Below, piece after piece: positions 1-5,052 of a DNA stretch of 33,865 bases. The notes beneath the pieces are model-generated. The model was not told the origin of the DNA, did no database searches, and saw nothing but the letters and a program-made list of their open reading frames with translations. The translations under genes were made by a program, and so were the position numbers. The first letter of the stretch is position 1, and the number at the start of each line of letters is the position of its first letter. Origin of the DNA: a virus. Where the stretch lies: IMG/VR virus record IMGVR_UViG_3300042894_001843, positions 1 through 33,865 of that record. The stretch is one strand, 5' to 3'.

Positions 1-123
1 TTTCTCGAGGCTATGCAAAAACACCAACTTCTCTTCTCGCGTCATGTCTTTTAGCGCTTTTTGCGCCGCAAACGCTTCTTCTGGCGTTAAGACTTCTGCT
101 TTTTCTAGGGTTGAGAGGCTCAT
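1..123 (-). CDS. Terminase large subunit, N-terminal fragment (partial)
   Basis: Forty-one codons from an ATG at 123 run without a stop to the window edge, so only the amino terminus is visible. The peptide begins MSLSTLEKAEVLTPEEAF and is acidic and helical, with no catalytic motif yet. The identification rests on context: it starts 6 nt after the stop of a small-terminase-like gene on the same strand, which is the usual order in tailed phages, where the large subunit is the ATPase/nuclease that packages DNA into the prohead. A GAG-type ribosome site overlaps the upstream stop region, suggesting translational coupling. Any other packaging-module gene could sit here instead; the Walker A motif should lie just outside the window. 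Confidence 0.5.
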   Translation of the reverse strand, partial: MSLSTLEKAEVLTPEEAFAAQKALKDMTREEKLVFLHSLEK

Positions 124-129
124 TTTTTA

Positions 130-711
130 TTACTCGTCGTCTTTTTCTTTAAAATCCGCCTCAACCACGTCGACCGCGCCCATGTATTTACTTAATTTAT
201 TTTTTATTTTTTCATCTAGCTCTTCGTCGCTGATTTCATCTGTCTTTACAGAAAGCCTTTCTGTAAAGAGCGCCACTTCCGTCACCTTACCCAGCATTTC
301 CAAGGCTTTTAGACGTATCCGGGCGTCGGGGTGGTCGGTTTCTTTTACTATTTTGGCTACCGACATACTGCGTAGCTCTTCTGCTTGCTCGATAAACTTC
401 CACTGGTAGGCAGTAACCATACCAACTGCGCTTTTTATCTCTTCTGGGAGATCCAGTTCGAGTAGTTTTTGTTTGGCGTTGGGGTTGCCCGTGGTTAGGG
501 CGTTGAATGTGTCGGCGACTTTCTCTTGTTTTGCCCCATCCATTATTTCATCGTCTTCCTCGGCGAGGCTTGCCAGCCACTGGCTGGTTTTTATCTGCGC
601 GTTTAGCGTCTGTGCTGGGGTAAGGGGGTCTAGTGGGGTGAAAGCGGTATCACCAGAAATTATTTCTGGGATAAAGTCAGCGGCTGAAGCAGTGACCAAA
701 TGCTCTAACAA
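130..711 (-). CDS. Terminase small subunit-like protein
   Basis: A 193-residue acidic protein. The C-terminal half, roughly residues 120-185, has the pattern seen in many phage small terminases: a helical segment DARIRLKALEMLGKVTEV, then ALFTERLSV, then SDEELDEKIKNKL. Small subunits bind the packaging site on phage DNA and load the large subunit. The start is TTG at 711: an in-frame TAG lies two codons upstream, and a strong AAGGAG sits 7 nt before the TTG, so no ATG alternative exists upstream. The gene is followed after 6 nt by the probable large subunit. Assignment is from family pattern and neighbour, not from an alignment. Confidence 0.65.
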   Translation of the reverse strand: MLEHLVTASAADFIPEIISGDTAFTPLDPLTPAQTLNAQIKTSQWLASLAEEDDEIMDGAKQEKVADTFNALTTGNPNAKQKLLELDLPEEIKSAVGMVTAYQWKFIEQAEELRSMSVAKIVKETDHPDARIRLKALEMLGKVTEVALFTERLSVKTDEISDEELDEKIKNKLSKYMGAVDVVEADFKEKDDE

Positions 712-850
712 AAACTAACTCCTTTGGTTGCGTGTGGAACTCACGATTTTTCCGATTCTACTTTGTTTTTTAGCTGTTGTGTTATTATTTTCTTACCGTG
801 CCTATTTCCTTCGTTTGGTGGCGCGGTTCCTTATAGGTAAGTGACTTCAT

Positions 851-880
851 ACCCCGGACTAGTTCCGGGGTTTTTTTTTT
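851..880 (+). terminator. Strong rho-independent terminator
   Basis: CCCCGGA (852-858) pairs with TCCGGGG (864-870) around a 5-nt loop, with an extra A-T pair at the base, and is followed directly by ten T residues (871-880). The T run makes it a terminator for + strand transcripts only. No + strand gene lies upstream of it, so it either ends a small RNA or blocks antisense transcription between the divergent units. Confidence 0.8.
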
Positions 881-1032
881 GAATAAGTGGGGTACTAGCG
901 ACAAACATATACGTAGTTGGCAGAAAGGTATGTGCGCTTCCTAGATAGCGCTTTTCACGTTCCTACGTACCGCGTTCCCCCGGTCCACGTGAAGGACAAG
1001 ATTAGTGTACTGCGTTTTCGTGGGTTTGCAAG

Positions 1033-1080
1033 TGTCAAGTATTTGACATGACTCGGTGGATTTTTTTACAAAATTTGACA
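1033..1080. promoter_or_regulatory. TTGACA-type inverted and direct repeats
   Basis: TGTCAA (1033-1038) and TTGACA (1043-1048) form a perfect inverted repeat with a 4-nt centre, and a further TTTGACA lies at 1074-1080. The same heptamer returns as an inverted pair at 1754-1760 and 1812-1818. TTGACA also equals the -35 consensus, but neither copy has a good -10 at 17 nt. Operator use is inference. Confidence 0.35.
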
Positions 1081-1105
1081 AAAATTGGTTTTGCGGCTGA
1101 GGAAT

Positions 1106-1134
1106 AGTATACGCATACAACACGATACGGCTAA
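1106..1134 (-). promoter_or_regulatory. Candidate minus-strand promoter for the packaging genes
   Basis: On the minus strand TTAGCC (1134-1129) is followed 17 nt later by TATACT (1111-1106), a good -10. It is the best candidate I see for transcription of the small and large terminase genes, with a leader of nearly 400 nt. The -35 match is weak (three of six), so this is tentative. Confidence 0.3.
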
Positions 1135-1192
1135 CCAAAACGGCTTGGTGGGTATCGGGTGGGGTTCACGCCACGCTGAATCATGAAGTTCT

Positions 1193-1214
1193 CCACAACA
1201 GGTTGTGGTATACT
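1193..1214 (+). promoter_or_regulatory. Extended -10 promoter with palindromic operator
   Basis: TGGTATACT (1206-1214) matches an extended -10 (TGnTATAAT type). The 16-bp perfect palindrome CCACAACAGGTTGTGG (1193-1208) occupies the spacer and abuts the -10 hexamer, where a bound dimer would block RNA polymerase. No clear -35 is present. It is the best candidate for starting the early transcript that carries the genes from 1326. Confidence 0.45.
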
Positions 1215-1254
1215 GTGGTTGTCGGTAAGGCTTGTAGGGCTTACTGATACAGGT

Positions 1255-1283
1255 AGCCAAAGCCGTTGTGCTTTGGCTTTTTT
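1255..1283 (+). terminator. Rho-independent terminator or attenuator upstream of first early gene
   Basis: AGCCAAAG (1255-1262) pairs with CTTTGGCT (1271-1278) around an 8-nt loop and runs into six T residues (1278-1283). It lies about 40 nt after the promoter at 1206-1214 and before the first gene at 1326, so it would end a very short transcript unless antiterminated. It may be a leader attenuator. Confidence 0.6.
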
Positions 1284-1284
1284 A

Positions 1285-1304
1285 TTTGGGACATCTGTCC
1301 CAAA
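1285..1304. repeat. Palindrome TTTGGGACANNTGTCCCAAA, copy 1
   Basis: Perfect 9-bp arms around the centre TC, two bases after the terminator T run and 21 nt before the ATG at 1326. The 2-nt centre is too short for a good RNA loop, so a dimer-binding DNA operator is more likely. Further copies lie at 1731 and 2427. Confidence 0.75.
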
Positions 1305-1325
1305 CATTTCATAAGGAGTTTCAAT

Positions 1326-1730
1326 ATGTCTACACTATCTAATGCACTCATCACGCTAATCACAGCAGAGCAAGGCTGGAAGAAGGCTTTGGCTGACGCC
1401 CTTAACGGCAAGAAGTTTCTGCCTGAGAAGGCTGTTATTCAGTTAGGTGAAGCCGTTTGCAAGAAGTATGATTGTTTCGTTGACGTGGCAGAGAATGGTA
1501 TGTATCGGTTCTACAAGACCGAAGAAGTAAGTAGTGCAAACATTCACGAAGCCGCAAAGAAAATGTGGCAACGCAGGGTTGCACCATACCACAACATCAC
1601 CCGTAATAATCGTGGTGGCGACACAAGTTCTCAGCAAGACGTTGTGCAATCCAAAGCCAAGGTAATCAAGTCTTGGGGCATGAGCAAGGCTCAGGTGTTG
1701 CGTGCTGTTGAGCGTGCTTTTGCCAAGTGA
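1326..1730 (+). CDS. Unknown early protein, 134 aa
   Basis: Not recognised. A basic 134-residue protein with an N-terminal helical part (ALADALNGKKFLPEKAVIQL), a central stretch with many aromatic and basic residues, and a Ser/Gln-rich linker before a C-terminal helix ending VERAFAK. The reading frame is open 60 nt further upstream, but the ATG at 1326 has AAGGAG at 7 nt spacing while the upstream extension crosses the terminator and palindrome, so I chose 1326. It is the first gene of the + strand early block and is flanked on both sides by copies of the GGGACA/TGTCCC palindrome, the second beginning at the base after its TGA. A DNA-binding or host-takeover role would fit position and charge, but no motif shows it. 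Confidence 0.6.
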   Translation: MSTLSNALITLITAEQGWKKALADALNGKKFLPEKAVIQLGEAVCKKYDCFVDVAENGMYRFYKTEEVSSANIHEAAKKMWQRRVAPYHNITRNNRGGDTSSQQDVVQSKAKVIKSWGMSKAQVLRAVERAFAK

Positions 1731-1748
1731 TTGGGACAACTGTCCCAA
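1731..1748. repeat. Palindrome TTGGGACANNTGTCCCAA, copy 2
   Basis: Perfect 8-bp arms around the centre AC, starting at the base after the stop codon of the 1326-1730 gene. Same core as copies 1 and 3 with a different 2-nt centre, so the arms, not the centre, are conserved. Confidence 0.75.
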
Positions 1749-1753
1749 ACAAG

Positions 1754-1829
1754 TTTGACAGAATTCGTAGGGAAAGGCGAGAGGGCGCGGCTTCTCTGCG
1801 ATTCTGTTTATTGTCAAATCCACGCCCTC
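1754..1829 (+). other. Leader with alternative RNA foldings
   Basis: Between two genes lie nested inverted repeats: TTTGACA (1754-1760) with TGTCAAA (1812-1818), CAGAAT (1759-1764) with ATTCTG (1801-1806), and GAGGGCG (1781-1787) with CGCCCTC (1823-1829). The last pair crosses the first two, so the foldings exclude each other. The second fold ends just before the ribosome site of the gene at 1843. A regulatory leader is inferred. Confidence 0.35.
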
Positions 1830-1842
1830 ATAGGAGTTAATC

Positions 1843-2019
1843 ATGTATGAACCATTGTTAGAACCCAAAGTTGTAAAGGTTGAACTCATGCCTGAGAGTG
1901 ATGTTATTCAAGGTATGCAGACCTATGAAGTTACCTACGAAGACGGCGAGGTTCGTGGCTTTCTTGCGAACTCATGCGAACAAGCCATTGATTTTGCGTA
2001 TCGCTTTTACTTTATCTAA
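1843..2019 (+). CDS. Unknown small acidic protein, 58 aa
   Basis: Not recognised. A 58-residue acidic protein starting MYEPLLEPKVVKVELMPESD, with an alternating hydrophobic pattern (YEVTYEDGEVRGFL) suggesting a small beta sheet followed by an aromatic-rich C-terminal helix (AIDFAYRFYFI). The ATG at 1843 has TAGGAG at about 6 nt spacing. The stop runs into AAGGAG, which serves the next gene 9 nt downstream, so the two are in one transcript. It is preceded by an inverted-repeat leader that may control its translation. Coding is supported by the ribosome site and by clean packing between neighbours; function is unknown. Confidence 0.6.
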   Translation: MYEPLLEPKVVKVELMPESDVIQGMQTYEVTYEDGEVRGFLANSCEQAIDFAYRFYFI

Positions 2020-2028
2020 GGAGTAATC

Positions 2029-2193
2029 ATGTTATCAAACCAAAACTGTTATCTGTTATCACAAGTTGTTGTCAAGAAACCTAAGACCAAAAAGGTTCAG
2101 CCTGTGCGACCTGTTGTAAAAACACAGCCCATGACCATGCAAGAAGCGTTTCTCAAAATCAACGCCCTTGACTACATCAAAAACAAGTTTTAA
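2029..2193 (+). CDS. Unknown small basic protein, 54 aa
   Basis: Not recognised. A 54-residue basic protein with a central Lys/Pro/Val stretch (residues about 14-34) and a C-terminal amphipathic helix (TMQEAFLKINALDYIKNKF). The ATG at 2029 is preceded by AAGGAG at 6 nt, which overlaps the stop of the upstream gene. The charge and short length would suit a nucleic-acid-binding or inhibitory peptide, but there is no diagnostic motif. Confidence 0.55.
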   Translation: MLSNQNCYLLSQVVVKKPKTKKVQPVRPVVKTQPMTMQEAFLKINALDYIKNKF

Positions 2194-2201
2194 CTAACCA
2201 A

Positions 2202-2214
2202 CAAACGAAAGGAA
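2202..2214 (+). promoter_or_regulatory. Shared leader/RBS motif, copy 1 (CAAACGAAAGGAA)
   Basis: CAAACGAAAGGAA ends 5 nt before the ATG at 2220 and contains the AAAGGA ribosome site. The CAAACGA part is repeated in front of the genes at 3602, 5053, 8443 and 10803. Confidence 0.6.
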
Positions 2215-2219
2215 TTACC

Positions 2220-2423
2220 ATGAAATTCAACCCAAACAAACACAGCGGTGGCGGTGTTGTATTCATTGATGTCTTTACCAAGAAACCTGTAACGGATTCG
2301 TGGTGTAAAGAGTATGAGTCTGCCAAGAAGTTTTGGATACGCCACTATCACAAAGACCCTAACATAGCCATGCGCCCTGTCGCTGATGTTAACTTCTTCT
2401 TCATGCGTCATGGTATCTTCTGA
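2220..2423 (+). CDS. Unknown small basic protein, 67 aa
   Basis: Not recognised. A 67-residue basic protein beginning MKFNPNKHSGGGVVFIDVF, with many aromatic and basic residues (KKFWIRHYHKDPN) and a beta-rich pattern, ending FFFMRHGIF. The ATG at 2220 has AAAGGA at good spacing, inside the CAAACGA leader that this gene shares with the amidoligase, amidotransferase, MoxR and 10803 genes. Three bases after its stop begins the third GGGACA/TGTCCC palindrome, followed by the long AT-rich non-coding region, so it probably ends the first early transcription unit. Function unknown. Confidence 0.6.
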   Translation: MKFNPNKHSGGGVVFIDVFTKKPVTDSWCKEYESAKKFWIRHYHKDPNIAMRPVADVNFFFMRHGIF

Positions 2424-2426
2424 CCT

Positions 2427-2448
2427 GTTTGGGACACTTGTCCCAAAC
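2427..2448. repeat. GGGACA/TGTCCC palindrome, copy 3
   Basis: The longest copy, with perfect 10-bp arms (GTTTGGGACA and its complement) around the centre CT, three bases after the stop of the 2220-2423 gene. Together the three copies bracket the first four early genes and are absent from the rest of the window as far as I could see. Confidence 0.75.
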
Positions 2449-2780
2449 ATATTGTGGAGAACGGGGTTTTGGGGGCATCTGACAAACGTCCACCTTTTAA
2501 CCCATAGCGGACACCATGTTGCCGCCCCCAACCCGTTGTGCGTTAAGGCTCCGTCCAACTTTCGGTATACTAGTATATATAAATATATATTCTTATCTCT
2601 CTAATAATAAGTAAGAAAAAAATGGACGGAGTTGCTTCACTTAATTTTTTTCCTTTGATAATTTTTTATTTTTGATAGACGTGTATACACAATTTGTATC
2701 AAACCCAATTACAATAAAGCCTACACGGCGGCTATCCATACGTCCACCTTGGGTTAAACAGTGGACATTTCATAATTTAG
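2449..2780. other. AT-rich non-coding region with GTCC/GGAC boxes
   Basis: No convincing gene lies here. ACGTCCACCTT occurs twice (2486 and 2740), each followed within about 20 nt by GGACA. CTCCGTCCA (2549-2557) is an inverted partner of TGGACGGAG (2623-2631). Between and after them the DNA is very AT-rich (about 2570-2720), with a TATACT promoter-like box at 2566-2571 and the palindrome GTGTATACAC at 2681-2690. Iterated boxes next to an AT-rich stretch resemble a replication origin or a multi-site control region. Neither is proven. Confidence 0.4.
2543..2571 (+). promoter_or_regulatory. Candidate promoter upstream of the zinc-finger gene
   Basis: TTAAGG (2543-2548), 17 nt, then TATACT (2566-2571). 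The -10 is good and identical to those at 1209 and 8394; the -35 is weak. It would transcribe the genes from 2791 with a leader of about 210 nt. Confidence 0.35.
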
Positions 2781-2790
2781 GGTGACGGAA

Positions 2791-3369
2791 ATGCACGAAC
2801 AGCACGACAAACAACAGAATAAAACCTGCACAATGTGTGGCGAAACAAAACCACGCAACGAATTCAAGCGACGCTTAACTAAGCGACAATCAGCCGCACT
2901 ACTACGCAGACCCTCAATCTCAACCGCACTCACCGTCATCTCTACTCGTTGTAAAACCTGTTGGGCGCAAACCAAAAGCCGAAAGCCACTCACCATCAAA
3001 CAAATCAAGAGCAAGAAAGCGAGTGGTGATTTAAGGGGTGTGGTAGCAGACATACTACTCACGCAACGCAAACAAAACGCCAACGCAATCAAGAGCAGAG
3101 TCATGAAAGAGTATTGGGAAAAGCAAAGAACCGCACCTATCAAACAACTAGAACAAAACTTACGGCAACAAGTTGCCAAATACAAGAACAGATACCACGC
3201 AACAAAATCAAAAGACCCACATCACGCCCTGCTAGCGCAACATAAAAACAACTACGAGATGGCAAGGCGGGTAAGAGATGAGTTGTTGGCGAGAGCAAAG
3301 GCAGGTGAAGTGTTTGATGTTGATGTTTTGATTGATGTTTATTTTAAGAAAGGAGTAAGTGATGTTTGA
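2791..3369 (+). CDS. Zinc-finger protein, 192 aa
   Basis: A strongly basic 192-residue protein. Near the N-terminus are two CxxC pairs, C13/C16 (CTMC followed by GETKPRNEF) and C54/C57 (CKTC), the arrangement of a treble-clef zinc finger found in several phage and HNH-associated proteins. The rest (residues 65-190) is Lys/Arg/Gln-rich, helical and probably coiled-coil. No HNH catalytic triad is visible. The frame is open to a GTG at 2782, but the ATG at 2791 has a GGGTGA-like ribosome site and the GTG has none, so I prefer 2791. It leads a short cluster with two mini-genes, overlapping the next by 8 nt. A DNA- or RNA-binding regulatory role is inferred. Confidence 0.65.
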   Translation: MHEQHDKQQNKTCTMCGETKPRNEFKRRLTKRQSAALLRRPSISTALTVISTRCKTCWAQTKSRKPLTIKQIKSKKASGDLRGVVADILLTQRKQNANAIKSRVMKEYWEKQRTAPIKQLEQNLRQQVAKYKNRYHATKSKDPHHALLAQHKNNYEMARRVRDELLARAKAGEVFDVDVLIDVYFKKGVSDV

Positions 3370-3457
3370 TTGGACTGAGAAGTATGGTTGGGTATTGATT
3401 TGTTTTACTTTTATTTTCATGGCGTGTCAGTTGATACGCTTCTTTATAGGGGGGTGA
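3362..3457 (+). CDS. Single-pass membrane mini-protein, 31 aa
   Basis: A 31-residue frame: a short N-terminal part (MFDWTEKYG), one hydrophobic segment of about 16 residues (residues 10-25, WVLICFTFIFMACQLI) and a basic/aromatic tail. Its ATG lies 8 nt inside the upstream gene, whose end provides AAGAAAGGAG as ribosome site, so it would be coupled. The following gene starts 2 nt after its stop. Small membrane proteins in phage early regions often act on the host envelope; here that is only inference. Confidence 0.45.
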   Translation: MFDWTEKYGWVLICFTFIFMACQLIRFFIGG

Positions 3458-3458
3458 T

Positions 3459-3557
3459 ATGACTGAGTTTTTTAAGCAGTGCTTTAGGTGTGGCAAACGA
3501 GGGGTTAGTCGTTGCCATGCTTGTTCGAAAGCGGAGAGAATTCTCTCCAACAAGTAG
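3459..3557 (+). CDS. Zinc-ribbon mini-protein, 32 aa
   Basis: A 32-residue frame with two CxxC knuckles, C8/C11 (CFRC) and C19/C22 (CHAC), 7 residues apart, and many basic residues. That is the minimum for a stand-alone zinc ribbon. It starts 2 nt after the stop of the membrane mini-protein with AGGGGGG just upstream. Phages often carry such ribbons as modifiers of RNA polymerase or other host machines, but partner and role are unknown. Four cysteines in two CxxC pairs in so short a frame make chance coding unlikely. Confidence 0.5.
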   Translation: MTEFFKQCFRCGKRGVSRCHACSKAERILSNK

Positions 3558-3575
3558 CACAAACCACTTTACAAA

Positions 3576-3589
3576 CAAACGAAGAAAGG
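3576..3589 (+). promoter_or_regulatory. Shared leader/RBS motif, copy 2 (CAAACGAAGAAAGG)
   Basis: CAAACGAAGAAAGG lies 12 nt before the ATG at 3602. It is the amidoligase gene's copy of the shared leader; its GAAAGG is the likely ribosome site, though the spacing is longer than at the other copies. Confidence 0.55.
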
Positions 3590-3601
3590 TAGGTTAGCAG
3601 T

Positions 3602-5017
3602 ATGCAGACAATCCTAGAAGTATGGCGTGACTACAACGCACGCCGCCTTGACCGCCCAACAATGTGGTCAAGAGATGAGGTGCGCCAAGTTACACGCGAC
3701 ACCATGATTCGCAACATCAACAAAAGCAACGCAGCCCCATCAAATCAACGCCGACCCGCAAATTGGTATGGCGAGAATGGTCGCAACATTCGGCGTGAGT
3801 TTGGTAGGGGTTTCGCTTCGGCTATTCAAGACAAGGACTACGAGGAGTGCATTGACTTGCTTGAAGCCACTGCGTTTTGGGCAATCAAAGAATACTCCAC
3901 AACAGATTGGGTAGACTTAATCAGAACCAAATGCGACACAGACTATATCCACTCCTGTGATGATTGCGGACACATTGACCACGCAGATAGGGGTTCGTGG
4001 GCATACGACGATAACTGGATATGCGACTCCTGCATTGAGGACAACTATCGGTGGTCAGACAACCGCGAAACCTACATCACAGTCGATGACTGGCATGAGG
4101 AGAATGACGAGCAAGAGGAAGACGAGGATAGGGAAGACTACATCATCGGCGACTACCACGATAGCAAGAGTGTGGTCGGGCATATCCCATCTAGTTACGA
4201 CGAGCGTAAGCCTAGGATTTTATTGGGTATGGAGTTAGAGGTCGAGGTCAACGACGAATACAGTCGCACTGACAAGGCGCAAGAACTCTACGACTCAATC
4301 AAATACACCACCGCCAAAGACGGCATCACCCATCAATACTGTTTCATCGAGCATGACGGCTCACTCAATCGTGGCTTTGAGATAGTTACGGGGTATACGG
4401 GTCTTGATGTTCACGCCAAGCAACTCGAGTTCTTCAAGAAACCATGGCGGGGTGTGCGTAGCCATGACACTCGGACTTGTGGGCTTCATGTGCATATCGA
4501 CAAGCGTGGGGTCAGCCTGTTTCATGCGTGCAAGATGGTGTTCTTCATCAACGACAGCAATAATCAGAAGCTAATCAAGGACATAGCGCGTCGGGCTAAC
4601 GCAGACTACGCACAGATTAAGAACAAGAAGGCGTCGTATCAATGGCTCAAACAAGCCAAGAAAAGCCACAACCCACTTAACTGCCTCAACGAAGAACGGC
4701 GTGAGGCGTTGAACTTTCAGAACGAGGACACCATCGAGTTCCGCTTGTTCAAGGGCACGCTACGCTACGAAACCATCATGGCTTGTCTTGAGTTCACCTA
4801 TGCCACATGGTTCTTCACACGGGACACAGGGGTCAACGAGTTGACCACACCCAACTTCATCAACTTCATATGCCAACCCCAAAACAGGGACTCAACCAAG
4901 TTCCTGCGTGCATACCTCAAGGAGAAGAACTACTCGCTACCCAAACTAGCCTTGGTCAAACCCAACCCCCGCTTTGATGACTACAAACCACAGCCACCCG
5001 AGTCACTCGCCGCGTAA
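3602..5017 (+). CDS. Amidoligase-family (COOH-NH2 ligase) protein with zinc ribbon
   Basis: A 471-residue protein. Residues about 205-405 carry the amidoligase pattern: GMELEVE (209-215), EHDGSL (250-255) followed by EIVTG (260-264), the histidine strand CGLHVHID (293-300), and TIEFRLFKGTLR (377-388). This family has the glutamine synthetase fold and is predicted to form amide bonds between a carboxylate and an amine using ATP. In front lies a zinc ribbon (C119/C122 and C141/C144) and a very acidic linker (about 163-186), while the first 100 residues are basic. The next gene encodes a class II glutamine amidotransferase, the usual ammonia source or hydrolytic partner of such ligases. The substrate cannot be read from sequence; the zinc ribbon suggests docking on a protein or nucleic acid. 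The ATG at 3602 follows the shared CAAACGA leader. Confidence 0.8.
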   Translation: MQTILEVWRDYNARRLDRPTMWSRDEVRQVTRDTMIRNINKSNAAPSNQRRPANWYGENGRNIRREFGRGFASAIQDKDYEECIDLLEATAFWAIKEYSTTDWVDLIRTKCDTDYIHSCDDCGHIDHADRGSWAYDDNWICDSCIEDNYRWSDNRETYITVDDWHEENDEQEEDEDREDYIIGDYHDSKSVVGHIPSSYDERKPRILLGMELEVEVNDEYSRTDKAQELYDSIKYTTAKDGITHQYCFIEHDGSLNRGFEIVTGYTGLDVHAKQLEFFKKPWRGVRSHDTRTCGLHVHIDKRGVSLFHACKMVFFINDSNNQKLIKDIARRANADYAQIKNKKASYQWLKQAKKSHNPLNCLNEERREALNFQNEDTIEFRLFKGTLRYETIMACLEFTYATWFFTRDTGVNELTTPNFINFICQPQNRDSTKFLRAYLKEKNYSLPKLALVKPNPRFDDYKPQPPESLAA

Positions 5018-5033
5018 CAACCACAAACTAAAT

Positions 5034-5046
5034 CAAACGAAAGGAA
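5034..5046 (+). promoter_or_regulatory. Shared leader/RBS motif, copy 3 (CAAACGAAAGGAA)
   Basis: CAAACGAAAGGAA, identical to copy 1, 6 nt before the ATG of the glutamine amidotransferase. Identity across unrelated genes goes beyond what a ribosome site needs. Confidence 0.6.
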
Positions 5047-5052
5047 AAGCAT

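Noticed and set aside
44-409. A 121-codon + strand frame, very Ser/Phe-rich.
   Set aside because: Antisense shadow of the two terminase genes.
933-954. Hairpin GCGCT/AGCGC followed by TTTT as a terminator.
   Set aside because: Only 5 bp of stem with an 8-nt loop and a short T run; too weak to call.
2681-2690. GTGTATACAC as a DnaA box.
   Set aside because: The overlapping near match to the DnaA consensus has a mismatch and stands alone; not enough for an origin call.
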